From Bombella mellum (GTDB lineage: Bacteria; Pseudomonadota; Alphaproteobacteria; Acetobacterales; Acetobacteraceae), in NCBI RefSeq assembly GCF_014048465.1, contig NZ_PDLY01000004.1, positions 124,001 to 188,000 of the forward strand: DNA of 64,000 bases, read 5' to 3'. The notes under the pieces were generated by a model. That model made no database searches and was not told the DNA's origin. It saw only the letters and a program-made list of their open reading frames with translations. Positions 1-9,611 of this stretch are shown piece by piece (positions within the stretch are counted from its first letter, which is position 1; every line of letters starts with the position of its first letter). Made by a program: the position numbers and the translations under genes.

Positions 1-609
1 ATGGGTCTGGACCCCCGCATCGGTCCTCACTTTCTCACACCGGGGCCGGGCTATGGCGGTTCCTGTTTCCCCAAGGACACGCAGGCCCTGGCGACCTCCG
101 CCCGTCAGGCCGGCACGCCCACCCAGCTCGTCGAGACCACCATCGCCGCCAACGAAGCCCGCAAACGCCGCCTTGCCGAGCGCATCCTCGCCCTTGCCGG
201 GGATGACATCACGAGCTGCACCATCGCCGTGCTGGGCCTGACCTTCAAGGCCCATACGGACGACATGCGGCAGGCTCCCTCCCTGACCATCCTGCCCCTG
301 CTGCATGAGGCCGGAGCCACCCTGCGCGTCCACGACCCTCAGGGCATGGACACGGCCCGTACCCTGCTGCCGGACGGCATCATCTATGCGGAAACCCCCC
401 TCCAGGCGGCGGAGGGAGCGGACATGCTGCTGGTCCTGACGGAATGGCCCTCCTTCGCCGCCCTGACCCCGGCACATCTGGCCTCCCACATGCGGGGAAG
501 GCTCATTCTGGACTGCCGCCAGATATGGCAGAAAGAAGACTGGCAGGACGCAGGCTTCGACTATCACTGCCTGGGCATGGGCCGGACACGGCCACATCCC
601 TGCCCATAA
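1..609 (+). CDS. ugd: UDP-glucose 6-dehydrogenase, C-terminal part (5' end outside window)
   Basis: The first codons lead straight into the catalytic-cysteine motif GGSCFPKD of the UDP-glucose/GDP-mannose dehydrogenase family, so the NAD-binding Rossmann half lies upstream of the window and the ATG at base 1 is internal. The remaining 202 residues hold the central helical domain and the C-terminal UDP-binding domain (GLTFKAHTDDMRQAPS, then a Rossmann-like fold ending DCRQIW). The enzyme oxidises UDP-glucose to UDP-glucuronate with NAD in the cytosol, a precursor for surface polysaccharides. UDP-glucose is the likeliest substrate from overall resemblance, but a GDP-mannose dehydrogenase cannot be fully excluded without the N-terminus. 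Family assignment is secure. Confidence 0.9.
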   Translation: MGLDPRIGPHFLTPGPGYGGSCFPKDTQALATSARQAGTPTQLVETTIAANEARKRRLAERILALAGDDITSCTIAVLGLTFKAHTDDMRQAPSLTILPLLHEAGATLRVHDPQGMDTARTLLPDGIIYAETPLQAAEGADMLLVLTEWPSFAALTPAHLASHMRGRLILDCRQIWQKEDWQDAGFDYHCLGMGRTRPHPCP

Positions 610-747
610 AGCGGGCTATCTTCATGCCGTCAGGCTGCCTATAATAGTAGCAAGAACATGAAGAGAGTGACAGGCAGACGGCCCCTGTCCTATGTCCATC
701 CTGTAGGCGGCATATCCCTGCCATCTCTTGTATTCGGGAGTCCCTGT

Positions 748-1875
748 GTGAGCATGCGTATCGTCCGGACCTGTCTTTCCCTGTTCCTGAGGCCCGAACT
801 CCGCCTTGGGGCCATGCTTGGAAGCACCCTGATGGCGGGCAGCGCTCTGGCCGCCGAATCCCATGCCCTCCTCCGTGCGGATGAACTGGACCTCAGCGTC
901 CCCTGTGCGCAGGTCCAGATAAAGGCGGATGCGAGCCTGAAGGACAGTCTGGTCGTGGAGGAGACTTACGGCCTCACCCCCGACATCCAGACCACCCGTG
1001 ACGGTACGGAGAGCCACATCCGCCTCGCCCTCCACAACTGCCCCAAGGGGGGACGGCTGACCATCCGCCTCTCCAGCGACACGGCCCTGACCCTGCATGA
1101 CAGCCCGCAGGCCCACATCACCATCAGCGGCACACTCACCACGCTGGAGAGCAATCTGGACGATGCCTCCCTTCAGGTGGACCGTGTGGAATCTCTGGAC
1201 ATGTCCATCTCCGGCACGACACAGGCCCACATCCGCCAGCTGAACCGGGCGGCGCAGCTCAATGCCACGGGAGCGGCCCGGCTGGACGTGGATACGGCCC
1301 TCCTTTCCGCCTTCTCCGCCCAGATGTCCGACAACAGCCAGCTTTCCATCTCCGAGGGGCAGATCGACAGCCTGACGCTGAACGTGTCCCATCAGGCCGA
1401 GGCCTCCGTCATGGCCACCATCAACAATGCCAACATCACCACCAATGACGGAGCAGGCGTCACACTCAGCAAGGTGACGGGAACCATGCAGGATGGCGGG
1501 ACCAGGCACATCACCCATGCCGCTCCGCCGGAAGCCAGCCCTGCGAAACCGGTCACACAGGCACCCGCCCAGACTCCCCAGCCGGATGGTCAGGCCCAGG
1601 GACTGAGCAACCCTGTCGTGCCACACGTCCCCAAACAGGCTTCCACCCCCGCCCCGACGGCAGACAGGCCGGTTTCCACGGGACAGGCCCAGACCACCGC
1701 CCACAGGACGGCACAACCCGCAGCCCCGGCAGCATCCAACCCCGTGCCCCAAGTCCCCCAGCAGGCCCAGCCGTCGGCCACCAGCCCGGCACAGCCTTCC
1801 GTGACACCACCGGCCCGGACGGTCCCGCCGCAGGTGACCACACCGGCCTCACCACAGGGCGCAGCGTCGCAATGA
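748..1875 (+). CDS. Secreted protein with GIN-like beta domain and Pro/Ala-rich tail
   Basis: This 375-residue protein of unknown function begins with a signal peptide (hydrophobic GAMLGSTLMAGSALAA, cleavage expected after about residue 40). The middle, roughly residues 45-250, is a run of short Asn/Asp/Ser/Thr-rich beta strands with recurring leucine- and glycine-spaced motifs, resembling the DUF2807 putative auto-transporter adhesin head (GIN) domain. The last 120 residues are low-complexity Pro/Ala/Gln/Thr. I chose the GTG at 748 because a GGGAG lies 7 bases upstream; ATG 754 is the alternative. It sits 25 bp upstream of mlaE on the same strand, which suggests co-transcription and an envelope role. 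The domain call is by pattern only and is moderate. Confidence 0.6.
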   Translation: MSMRIVRTCLSLFLRPELRLGAMLGSTLMAGSALAAESHALLRADELDLSVPCAQVQIKADASLKDSLVVEETYGLTPDIQTTRDGTESHIRLALHNCPKGGRLTIRLSSDTALTLHDSPQAHITISGTLTTLESNLDDASLQVDRVESLDMSISGTTQAHIRQLNRAAQLNATGAARLDVDTALLSAFSAQMSDNSQLSISEGQIDSLTLNVSHQAEASVMATINNANITTNDGAGVTLSKVTGTMQDGGTRHITHAAPPEASPAKPVTQAPAQTPQPDGQAQGLSNPVVPHVPKQASTPAPTADRPVSTGQAQTTAHRTAQPAAPAASNPVPQVPQQAQPSATSPAQPSVTPPARTVPPQVTTPASPQGAASQ

Positions 1876-1900
1876 CCGTCAGAGAACAAAGGCAGATCGT

Positions 1901-2686
1901 GTGAGAGCTTTAACCCTTCCCTTCATTCTTCTGGGCCGTGGCGTACTGGGGGGCCTCCGTCATGCAGGTGCCCTCAGCCTGTTTGCCCTGCGGGGACTGG
2001 CCGGGGTTCTGCGTCTGCCCTTCCACGGTCAGATCATCCTCTCCTGCCTGCTGGAGATCGGTTTCCTCTCCCTGCCGGTCGTGGCCCTGACGGCCATCTT
2101 CTCCGGTGCCGTCATTGCCCTGCAATCCTACACCGGCTTCAGCCATTACCATGCACAGAACGCCATCGGCGGCATCGTGGTCATGTCCATCACGAAAGAG
2201 CTGGGCCCCGTGCTGGCTGGCCTGATGGTGGCAGGACGCATCGGGGCGGCCATCGCCGCACAGATCGGAGCCATGAGAGTGACGGACCAGATTGACGCCC
2301 TCAGCACGCTGGCGACCGATCCCGTCAAGTATCTTGTCACCCCCCGCCTCATCGCCGGCATCCTTGCCCTGCCCTTCCTCGTGCTGGTCGCCGACATACT
2401 GGGTGTGGCCGGGGGCTTCATCGTGGCGGTGGGCAAGCTGGGATTCAGCCCAGCCCTCTACATGCACACGACCTTCGCCTCCCTGCACAGTCACGACGTG
2501 CTAGTCGGGCTGCTCAAGGCGGCTGTCTTCGGCTTCCTCATCACCCTTCTGGGCTGCTACGAAGGCTATCACAGCCGGGGCGGGGCGGAAGGCGTGGGCC
2601 GGGCCGCCACGGCCACCGTCGTGGCCTCCTCCATCCTGATCCTTGCCTTCGACTACCTGCTGACCGACCTTTTCTTCACCGCATGA
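1901..2686 (+). CDS. mlaE: MlaE-family ABC transporter permease
   Basis: A 261-residue inner-membrane permease of the MlaE/YrbE family, part of the ABC system that moves phospholipids between the membranes to keep outer-membrane asymmetry. Several hydrophobic segments surround the family core (SITKELGPVLAGLMVAGR, then GAMRVTDQIDAL, followed by GCYEGYHSRGGAEGVG near the C-terminus). The start is a GTG with AAAGG 7 bases upstream. Downstream is the matching ATPase at 2719. No MlaD substrate-binding subunit follows, because radA comes next. The family assignment is strong and the phospholipid substrate is inferred from homologues. Confidence 0.9.
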   Translation: MRALTLPFILLGRGVLGGLRHAGALSLFALRGLAGVLRLPFHGQIILSCLLEIGFLSLPVVALTAIFSGAVIALQSYTGFSHYHAQNAIGGIVVMSITKELGPVLAGLMVAGRIGAAIAAQIGAMRVTDQIDALSTLATDPVKYLVTPRLIAGILALPFLVLVADILGVAGGFIVAVGKLGFSPALYMHTTFASLHSHDVLVGLLKAAVFGFLITLLGCYEGYHSRGGAEGVGRAATATVVASSILILAFDYLLTDLFFTA

Positions 2687-2718
2687 CGACATCTTCACCC
2701 ATTGCCCGGCAGGATACG

Positions 2719-3516
2719 ATGACTGACCAGCCCCGCCTCCGCATCCGTGGACTGAAAAAATCCTTCGGGGACCGGACGGTCCTGAACGGCATCGATCTGG
2801 ACGTGCCCGCCGGAAAATCCACCGTCATCATCGGAGGATCAGGCAACGGGAAATCGCTGCTCCTGCGCTGCATCCTCGGGCTGATCGAACCGGACGAGGG
2901 TATCATCGAGATTGATGGCGAAAATATCCTGCGGGCCTCCCGCAGACGGCGTGAAGCCCTGCTGGGGCGGATCGGGATGCTGTTCCAGAACGCCGCCCTG
3001 TTCGACAGCATGAGCGTGCTGGACAACATCCTGTTCGGCCTCCAGGCCAAGGGCAGCGGCGGCAGCAGGAAGGAGCAGGAACAGGAAGCCCTGAACCTTC
3101 TCTCCCGTGTCGGGCTGGGAGCGCATGTGGCCCCCCTCAACCCGGCAGAACTCTCCGGCGGAATGCAGAAGCGTGTCGGTCTGGCCCGTGCCCTGGCCGG
3201 ACGCCCGGACATCCTCTTCTTCGATGAACCCACCACCGGGCTGGACCCCATCATGTCCGCCGTGATTGACGGTCTCATCAGCAGCTGTGTCACCCGGCTT
3301 GGGTCCACGGCCCTGACCATCACCCATGACATGACCTCCGCCACCCGCATCGGTGACCATGCCGCCATGCTCTATGGGGGAAAGATCATCTGGCAGGGGC
3401 CTGCCAGTACGCTGATGGACAGCGGCAACCCGATCGTGGACCAGTTCACCCACGGGCGGCGGGAAGGCCCCATCCCCACCAGCAGCATGACGGCCAGCTC
3501 CTCGACGGGGAACTGA
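2719..3516 (+). CDS. mlaF: MlaF-family ABC transporter ATPase
   Basis: The cytosolic ATPase partner of MlaE. A Walker A motif (GGSGNGKS, residues 39-46), an ABC signature (LSGGMQKR) and a Walker B (ILFFDEPTTGLDP) are all intact, and a switch histidine is present in TITHDM. The chosen ATG gives 265 residues and has AGGA a few bases upstream. An in-frame ATG at 2683 overlaps the mlaE stop but has no visible ribosome site. Length and motifs match the MlaF/Ttg2A family. It is translated directly after mlaE and ends one base before radA, so the three probably share a message. Confidence 0.9.
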   Translation: MTDQPRLRIRGLKKSFGDRTVLNGIDLDVPAGKSTVIIGGSGNGKSLLLRCILGLIEPDEGIIEIDGENILRASRRRREALLGRIGMLFQNAALFDSMSVLDNILFGLQAKGSGGSRKEQEQEALNLLSRVGLGAHVAPLNPAELSGGMQKRVGLARALAGRPDILFFDEPTTGLDPIMSAVIDGLISSCVTRLGSTALTITHDMTSATRIGDHAAMLYGGKIIWQGPASTLMDSGNPIVDQFTHGRREGPIPTSSMTASSSTGN

Positions 3517-3517
3517 C

Positions 3518-4924
3518 ATGGCAAAAAAACCTGCCAGCCTGTTCGTCTGTCAGAACTGTCAGGCCCAGTATCCCAAATGGACGGGCCGCTGCGAGCAGTG
3601 CGGTGAATGGAACAGTCTGGAAGAAGAAACCAGAACCGCCACCCCCAGCAAGGCAGTCTCCGGCAGGAAGGGAGCCGGGCTGAAGACCACACGGCTGGAC
3701 GGCAGGGCCACGCCTCCCGCCCGGCTGGACACGAACATGGCGGAGCTGAACCGGGTGCTGGGCAGCGGGCTTGTCCCCGGCTCGGTCGTGCTGGTGGGAG
3801 GAGACCCCGGCATCGGCAAGTCCACCCTCATGCTCCAGATGACCTGCGCCCTCGCCAGGGCCGGGCACAATGTCCTCTACGTCTCCGGGGAAGAGGCCAT
3901 CGACCAGATCCGCCTGCGTGCCCAGCGGCTGGAACTGGACAGGGACCCCAAGGCACTGGACCAGCTGGAACTGGCCGCCTCCATCAATGTCAACGACATC
4001 ACCACGACGCTGGAAGAGCGGCGGACCCTGCAGGTCGTGGTCATCGACTCCATCCAGACCATGTGGCTGGAGGGCGTGGCCAGCGCACCGGGTTCGGTCT
4101 CCCAGGTACGCAGCTGCGCCTTCGAGCTGATCCGCCTAGCCAAGACGCTGGGTTTCGTCCTCATCCTCATCGGCCATGTCACCAAGGAAGGGGCACTGGC
4201 TGGCCCCCGGGTGCTGGAACACATGGTCGATGCCGTGCTGTATTTCGAGGGCGACCGAGGCCATCAGTTCCGCATCCTCCGGGCGGCCAAGAACCGTTTC
4301 GGGGCCACGGATGAGATCGGCGTCTTCGCCATGACCGATACCGGCCTGCGGGAAGTGCCCAATCCGTCCGCCCTGTTTCTCGCCGAGCGGCACGGCAACA
4401 TTGCGGGTTCCGCCGTCTTTGCCGGGCTGGAGGGGACGCGCCCCATCCTGCTGGAAGTGCAGGTCCTGCTCTCCGCCAAAAGTGGTGACGGCGCAGCCCG
4501 CCGTGCCGTCCTAGGCTGGGACAGCTCCCGGCTGAGCATGGTGCTGGCCGTGCTGGAGGCCCGCTGCGGCCTGAAACTGGGCAGCATGGACGTCCACCTC
4601 AACGTCACGGGGGGGCTGAAGGTCACCGAACCGGCAGCCGACCTTGCCGTGGCGGCAGCCCTGATCTCGGCCGCCACGGGCCAGCCCACGGCCCCCGATG
4701 AAGCCTATTTTGGAGAAATCGGTCTTTCCGGGGAGATCCGGCAGGTCAGCCAGACGGGCATCAGGCTGAAGGAGATCGCCAAGCTGGGCTTCCGGCAGGC
4801 GGTCATTCCCCGCCATGTCGGCACGGCCAACGCCCGCCCCAAGGCCCCGCAGTCCCTCACCGTTGCCGAAACCGGCCATCTCAGCGATCTTGTCCGGCGG
4901 TTCTCCCCGGCCGGAAAGGATTAA
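3518..4924 (+). CDS. radA: DNA repair protein RadA (Sms)
   Basis: A 468-residue RadA, the RecA-like helicase that drives branch migration during recombination and repair. The N-terminal zinc finger is complete (C11, C14, C25, C28). It is followed by a RecA core with Walker A GGDPGIGKST (residues 94-103), the RadA-specific KNRFG motif in RAAKNRFGATDE, and a C-terminal Lon-protease-like domain that carries the motif MDVHLNVTGGL. Length is normal for the family. The start codon lies one base after the mlaF stop, so it is probably translated from the same transcript, although the function is unrelated to lipid transport. Confidence 0.97.
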   Translation: MAKKPASLFVCQNCQAQYPKWTGRCEQCGEWNSLEEETRTATPSKAVSGRKGAGLKTTRLDGRATPPARLDTNMAELNRVLGSGLVPGSVVLVGGDPGIGKSTLMLQMTCALARAGHNVLYVSGEEAIDQIRLRAQRLELDRDPKALDQLELAASINVNDITTTLEERRTLQVVVIDSIQTMWLEGVASAPGSVSQVRSCAFELIRLAKTLGFVLILIGHVTKEGALAGPRVLEHMVDAVLYFEGDRGHQFRILRAAKNRFGATDEIGVFAMTDTGLREVPNPSALFLAERHGNIAGSAVFAGLEGTRPILLEVQVLLSAKSGDGAARRAVLGWDSSRLSMVLAVLEARCGLKLGSMDVHLNVTGGLKVTEPAADLAVAAALISAATGQPTAPDEAYFGEIGLSGEIRQVSQTGIRLKEIAKLGFRQAVIPRHVGTANARPKAPQSLTVAETGHLSDLVRRFSPAGKD

Positions 4925-4967
4925 ATTCGTCACGCCCTCTTGACCGGCCCATTATCGTTTCTGAAAC

Positions 4968-5999
4968 ATGGGAGCATCCACTTTTTTCCGAAAAAGCACG
5001 CCCCCTATGACTGACTCACCCTCCCAGCCGCAGCCAGGTCATAAGAAACACTATACGGCCCGGCATGTACGGTTCCCCCACATCCGCCTGCCCCACATCC
5101 GTTTTTCCCACAAGGAGCTGGTGGACCGTCCTCTGGCCGGACACCCCCATCCCGACCGCCCGTTCCACTGGAAGCTGTACGGCACCGAGGCCATCGCCAC
5201 CGCCATCATGCTGACCATCGGCATCAGCGTGACCACCATTCTGGTGGCCAACGGCTCCCCCATTGCCGCCATCCTGGCCCCCCATCCCGTCATCCGCTCC
5301 ATACTGGTAGGGCTTTTCTTCGGGCTGGCCGGAACCATCGCCACCCTGTCTCCTTTCGGCAAGGTCAGCGGGGCACACCTCAACCCGTCCGTGACGCTCG
5401 CCTTCTTCCTCACGAAAAAGATCCGCTGGCTGGATGCTCTGGGCTATGTGCTGGCCCAGCTGGTCGGAGCATTTTCCGGCACCCTCATCGCCAGCGTGGG
5501 GCTGAGCCTCCTGCTCCCCTTCTGGCACCCGATGGTCAGCGAGATCGACTATGCCGGGACATTCCCGTCACACAGCTACAGCCTTGCCCTTGATGCCCTG
5601 ATGGAAGCCGTCGCCACAGCCGGCATGATCCTCATCATCTATTTCACGGCCTCACGCCCGAAACTCCAGCACCTGACCACATGGGTCTGTGCCTTCTATT
5701 TCGCCATCACGAACCCGCTGATCTCGGGATTCTCCGGGAACAGCACGAACTTCATGCGGACCCTGGCTCCCGACACGCTGGCGCACAACCTGCATGGCGT
5801 GTGGATCTATCTGGTCGGTCCGTTCCTCGGCTCGGCCCTCGCCCTCCAGCTGGCCCGCCTCCTGTTCTCCATGCACGGACTGAAAGAGGCACGCATCGTC
5901 AATTTCGGCCATCATGGCCGGGTGCCCCGCTACACCGCCCCGGAGGCTGCCGGTCCTTCACCAGAGGAACTGAAACAGCAGGAAACAGGGAAACACTGA
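4968..5999 (+). CDS. Divergent MIP/aquaporin-family channel
   Basis: A 343-residue membrane protein of the major intrinsic protein family. It has six hydrophobic segments and a first signature loop SGAHLNPSVT (N139-P140-S141). The expected second NPA loop reads GNSTNFMRTLAP, where N261-F262-M263-R264 aligns with canonical NPAR, so the second motif has lost its proline and alanine. The first 70 residues are His/Arg-rich, with a short repeat (FPHIRLPHIRFSH), and are probably cytosolic. An internal ATG at 5007 is an equally possible start, and neither has a clear ribosome site. Whether water, glycerol or another small solute passes cannot be told from sequence. Confidence 0.8.
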   Translation: MGASTFFRKSTPPMTDSPSQPQPGHKKHYTARHVRFPHIRLPHIRFSHKELVDRPLAGHPHPDRPFHWKLYGTEAIATAIMLTIGISVTTILVANGSPIAAILAPHPVIRSILVGLFFGLAGTIATLSPFGKVSGAHLNPSVTLAFFLTKKIRWLDALGYVLAQLVGAFSGTLIASVGLSLLLPFWHPMVSEIDYAGTFPSHSYSLALDALMEAVATAGMILIIYFTASRPKLQHLTTWVCAFYFAITNPLISGFSGNSTNFMRTLAPDTLAHNLHGVWIYLVGPFLGSALALQLARLLFSMHGLKEARIVNFGHHGRVPRYTAPEAAGPSPEELKQQETGKH

Positions 6000-6024
6000 G
6001 CAGACAGAGGGAGCTGTGCCCCTC

Positions 6025-6633
6025 TCACCCCTGCTGCCCGTCAAGAACACGGATGGGTTCCTGGCCCCGGGTCAGGTCCCGCAGCCAGTTCTCCACGGCC
6101 GTGCGTTCCCGCACGGGCACGGCCAGTTCCATCATGGCCCCCTCGGCCCCGAAATCACAGCGTCGCACCTCCACGTTCCAGCCGGGCAGCTTGGCCTCCA
6201 CCTCCGCATAAACGGGAAAGGGACAGTGGAAACCGAGGCGCACCCGTTCCACCAGCTCGATCCGGGCGGCCTCCCGCAGGCAGGCCGCCGCCGCTCCGCC
6301 ATAGGCCCGCACCAGACCACCCGCCCCCAGCTTGATCCCCCCGAACCAGCGGATCACGACCACCATCACCCCGTCAAAATCCTGCCCTTCTATGGCCGAC
6401 AGGATCGGGCGGCCCGCCGTACCGGATGGCTCTCCATCATCACTGACACGATACCGCCCCCCGACACGGAAGGCCCAGCAGTTGTGGGTGGCATCCGGCA
6501 CGGCCACCTCTGCCAGAAAGGCCATCGCTCCGGCCTCGTCGTCCACCGGAGCCGCCAGGGTACGGAACACACTGTGGCGGATGATACTTTCATGCTCGGC
6601 AATGCCGTCCAATGTCCAGGTCATGAAAGCCAT
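6025..6633 (-). CDS. yigZ: YigZ/IMPACT family protein
   Basis: A 202-residue member of the UPF0029/IMPACT family. The N-terminal half carries the family core (DDGEPSGTAGRPIL, then VVVIRWFGGIKLGAGGLVRAYGG). The C-terminal half is the DUF1949 ferredoxin-like domain. Homologues have been linked to translation-stress control and ribosome association, but the bacterial role is not settled. I chose the ATG at 6633 because the family begins just before the SIIRHSVF-type segment, and the 39 upstream residues look noncoding. It converges on the aquaporin gene with 25 bp between the stops. Confidence 0.85.
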   Translation of the reverse strand: MAFMTWTLDGIAEHESIIRHSVFRTLAAPVDDEAGAMAFLAEVAVPDATHNCWAFRVGGRYRVSDDGEPSGTAGRPILSAIEGQDFDGVMVVVIRWFGGIKLGAGGLVRAYGGAAAACLREAARIELVERVRLGFHCPFPVYAEVEAKLPGWNVEVRRCDFGAEGAMMELAVPVRERTAVENWLRDLTRGQEPIRVLDGQQG

Positions 6634-6982
6634 TCTGCCGCAGAAAGCTCCGGCTGTCAGCCAGAAAGCCCCTCCACCGCCCCATGACCCGACACCATGA
6701 TCTGGCGACCTTTCTGCCACAAGGGTCACATTTTCCCTTCCGGAAACCATGCAGGGGATAGAAAAAAGCCATCCGTCAGGCTAGTAATTCCTGATCGTGT
6801 GGCGGTCCCCGGGATCGTGTCCCCGGCCCGGACAGCCAGCAACGTCACATCGCCCCCGACATGTCCATCCTCTCCTGACAGGATGTGCCGGGAGTGCTCC
6901 GGTCCGGCTGAGGGGCCGTCTGGCCCCGGCCTCTCTACTGTGTGCAGAGCCTGCCAAGGTCACAAAGGGGACAGATTTTTCC

Positions 6983-9577
6983 ATGCTTTCCACCCTGACA
7001 AGCCGTCTCAACGCTTTCTGTAGCCGTCACGTTGCCCTTGTCCTGTCCCTCTTCATCCTGCTCTGTGCAGGCTCGGCCTGGCTGAGCCTCACCCGGCTGG
7101 GCATCACGACGGAGACGGACAGGCTCTTCGCCGACACGCTGCCGTGGAAACAGAAAAACCGTCAGATAGAGCATCTCTTCCCCGGTGAGAAAAACACGCT
7201 CGTTGCCATCATCAGTGCCGCCACGCCGGAGGAGGGCCGGGAGACGGCCAACGCCCTCACCACCATCCTCTCGAAGGACACGGCCCATTTTGACCGGGTG
7301 GACCAGCCGGACGCCAATCCCTTCTACACCCGAAACGCCTTCCTCTTCATCGACACGAAGCAGCTTGAACCCCTGCTTGATTCCACGATCTCCGCCCAGC
7401 CTTTCCTCGGCACGCTGGCCGCAGACCCCTCGGCCCGTGGGCTGTTCGGCACGTTCGGCCTCATGGCAAAGGCCATACGCAGCAGCCAGCCCATCCCCGC
7501 CAGTTTCAACACCGCCCTTGATGGCCTGACCCAGACCCTGAACGACGGTCTTGCAGGTCACGCCACCCCCCTTTCATGGGAGAGACTGCTGTCCGGTGGG
7601 CTGAGCGACCTCGGCGGGCATTACCGGTTCGTCGTCACGCACCCCAGGCCTGACTTCACCTCGTTCGAACCCTCGGAAGCCGCCACGCAGGCCATGCGCT
7701 CCGCTCTGGACAGCCTGCCCACCGTGAAGGCGGGCCGTGCCCACGCCCTCATCACCGGGGAAGCCAAGCTGAGCGACGAGGAGTTCTCCACCGTCGCCCA
7801 AGGCATGATCATCGGGCTGTTCATCTCCTTCGCCCTCGTCACGCTCTGGCTGCTTCTGGCCGCCCGCTCGCTGCGTGTGGTCATCCCCATCCTGCTCACG
7901 CTCATCATCGGGCTTCTGCTGACGACAGGCTTCGCCACCCTGGCCGTGGGCACCCTCAACATGATCTCCGTGGCCTTTGCCATCCTGTTCGTCGGCATTG
8001 CCGTGGATTTTGCCATCCAGTTCGGCGTGCGTTTCCGCTGCCAGAAGGATGAGGCTGGCGTGCCCCTTTCCCCCCTGGAAGCACTGGACCTCACAGGCCG
8101 GGAAAGCGGAGGGCAGATATTCGTCGCCTCCCTCGCCACGGCGGCGGGCTTCCTCGCCTTCACCCCCACCAACTTCGTTGGCGTGGCCCAGCTGGGGCTG
8201 ATTGCCGGTGGTGGAATGCTGATCGCCTTCGTCTGCACGCTGACCCTCCTGCCCGCCCTGCTACGCCTCTTCCGGGCCACGCCGGGTGACAGCATCCAGG
8301 GCTTTGCCATGCTCCGGCCGGTCGATCATGCCCTGCGCCGTTTCCGTCTGCCCGTACTAGCCATCTTCACCGTCCTTGGCATCATCGGTGCCTGCCTGAC
8401 CCCGTCACTCCTCTTTGATGCCGACCCCCTGCACACCAAGAACCCGAACACGGAAGGCATGAAGGCCCTGAGCCTTCTTGAGGAGAACCCCCTCACCACC
8501 CCCTACAACGCACAGGTCCTCGTCCCCGACACCGCCACGGCGACCCGACTGGCCGCAGCCTTCAGCAGGCTGGACAGCGTGCATGACGTCCTCTGGCTCG
8601 GTGCCCTCGTACCGGACGACCAGCCCACGAAAATCCAGATGATTCAGGAGGCGGCCGACATCCTGCTGCCGACCCTGTCCGTCGCCCATCCGGCCCCGGC
8701 TCCCTCGGCGGCGGACCTTCGGGCTGCCGCCCTCAGGGCCTCCCACGAATTTGACGGGCTGGATAACAGGCTCTCCCCGGCCCTCCGGTCGCTGCATGAG
8801 GCCCTGACACGTCTCTCCTCCGCACCGGATGCCACCCTGCTGGCCACGAACGAAGCCCTGACACGCTTCCTGCCCAGCGAACTCTCCCAGCTGAAAAGCC
8901 TTCTCTCACCCTCCTCACCCATCACGCTGGACAACATCCCGGCCGACATCCGGAGCGACTACATTTCTCCCTCCAATGGAGCCTACCGTCTCATCATCCA
9001 CCCCAAGGGGCGGATGTCCGAAAACAGGACCCTGCACCATTTCGTTGGCGAACTGAAAAGCGTGACACCGGACATCTGCGGCCCTGCGCTGGAAATCATC
9101 GCCAGTGCCCAGACCATCACACATGCCTTCATCACGGCGGCCCTCTGCGCCATCGTGGCCATTGCGCTGATCCTGCTCATCACGCTGCGCCGCCTGCTGG
9201 ACACGCTGCTCGTCCTGCTGCCGCTGCTGCTCTCCTCGCTGCTGACGGTCATCCTGATCATCACGGTGCCGGAACAGCTCAATTACGCCAACATCATTGC
9301 CCTGCCTCTGCTGCTGGGAGTTGGCGTGTCCTTCAACATCTATTTCGTCATGAACTGGCGGGCGGGCAGCCGGGAGCAGCTCTCATCCCCCACGGCCCGG
9401 GCCGTCCTGTTCTCCGCCCTGACAACCGGCTCAGCCTTCGGCTCACTGGCGGCCTCTGCCCACCCGGGAACAGCCAGCATGGGACGGCTTCTCCTGCTCT
9501 CCCTGGGCTGCACGCTGATCTGTTCCCTGCTGTTCATCCCGGCCCTCCTGCCCCGCAGGAAGGGGGAGGAACTCTGA
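6983..9577 (+). CDS. hpnN: HpnN-type RND (MMPL) hopanoid transporter
   Basis: An 864-residue inner-membrane protein with the classic MMPL/RND plan: one N-terminal helix, a large periplasmic domain, five to six helices around residue 280-420, a second periplasmic domain and a final helical bundle. Motifs such as FVGIAVDFAIQFGVR and LLGVGVSFNIYFVMNWR match the HpnN family, which moves hopanoids from the inner to the outer membrane. The ATG has AAAGGGG at a good distance (6965-6971). No other hopanoid gene is in the window, so the substrate rests on family resemblance. Divergent from yigZ across 349 bp. Confidence 0.85.
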   Translation: MLSTLTSRLNAFCSRHVALVLSLFILLCAGSAWLSLTRLGITTETDRLFADTLPWKQKNRQIEHLFPGEKNTLVAIISAATPEEGRETANALTTILSKDTAHFDRVDQPDANPFYTRNAFLFIDTKQLEPLLDSTISAQPFLGTLAADPSARGLFGTFGLMAKAIRSSQPIPASFNTALDGLTQTLNDGLAGHATPLSWERLLSGGLSDLGGHYRFVVTHPRPDFTSFEPSEAATQAMRSALDSLPTVKAGRAHALITGEAKLSDEEFSTVAQGMIIGLFISFALVTLWLLLAARSLRVVIPILLTLIIGLLLTTGFATLAVGTLNMISVAFAILFVGIAVDFAIQFGVRFRCQKDEAGVPLSPLEALDLTGRESGGQIFVASLATAAGFLAFTPTNFVGVAQLGLIAGGGMLIAFVCTLTLLPALLRLFRATPGDSIQGFAMLRPVDHALRRFRLPVLAIFTVLGIIGACLTPSLLFDADPLHTKNPNTEGMKALSLLEENPLTTPYNAQVLVPDTATATRLAAAFSRLDSVHDVLWLGALVPDDQPTKIQMIQEAADILLPTLSVAHPAPAPSAADLRAAALRASHEFDGLDNRLSPALRSLHEALTRLSSAPDATLLATNEALTRFLPSELSQLKSLLSPSSPITLDNIPADIRSDYISPSNGAYRLIIHPKGRMSENRTLHHFVGELKSVTPDICGPALEIIASAQTITHAFITAALCAIVAIALILLITLRRLLDTLLVLLPLLLSSLLTVILIITVPEQLNYANIIALPLLLGVGVSFNIYFVMNWRAGSREQLSSPTARAVLFSALTTGSAFGSLAASAHPGTASMGRLLLLSLGCTLICSLLFIPALLPRRKGEEL

Positions 9578-9611
9578 CCTGCAGAGGTGGTTCCCTGACG
9601 CCGAATCACGT

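Noticed and set aside
622-1752. Long minus-strand frame opposite the secreted protein
   Set aside because: Antisense shadow with repetitive Gly/Arg/Asp composition caused by GC-rich codons; no family match and no ribosome site.
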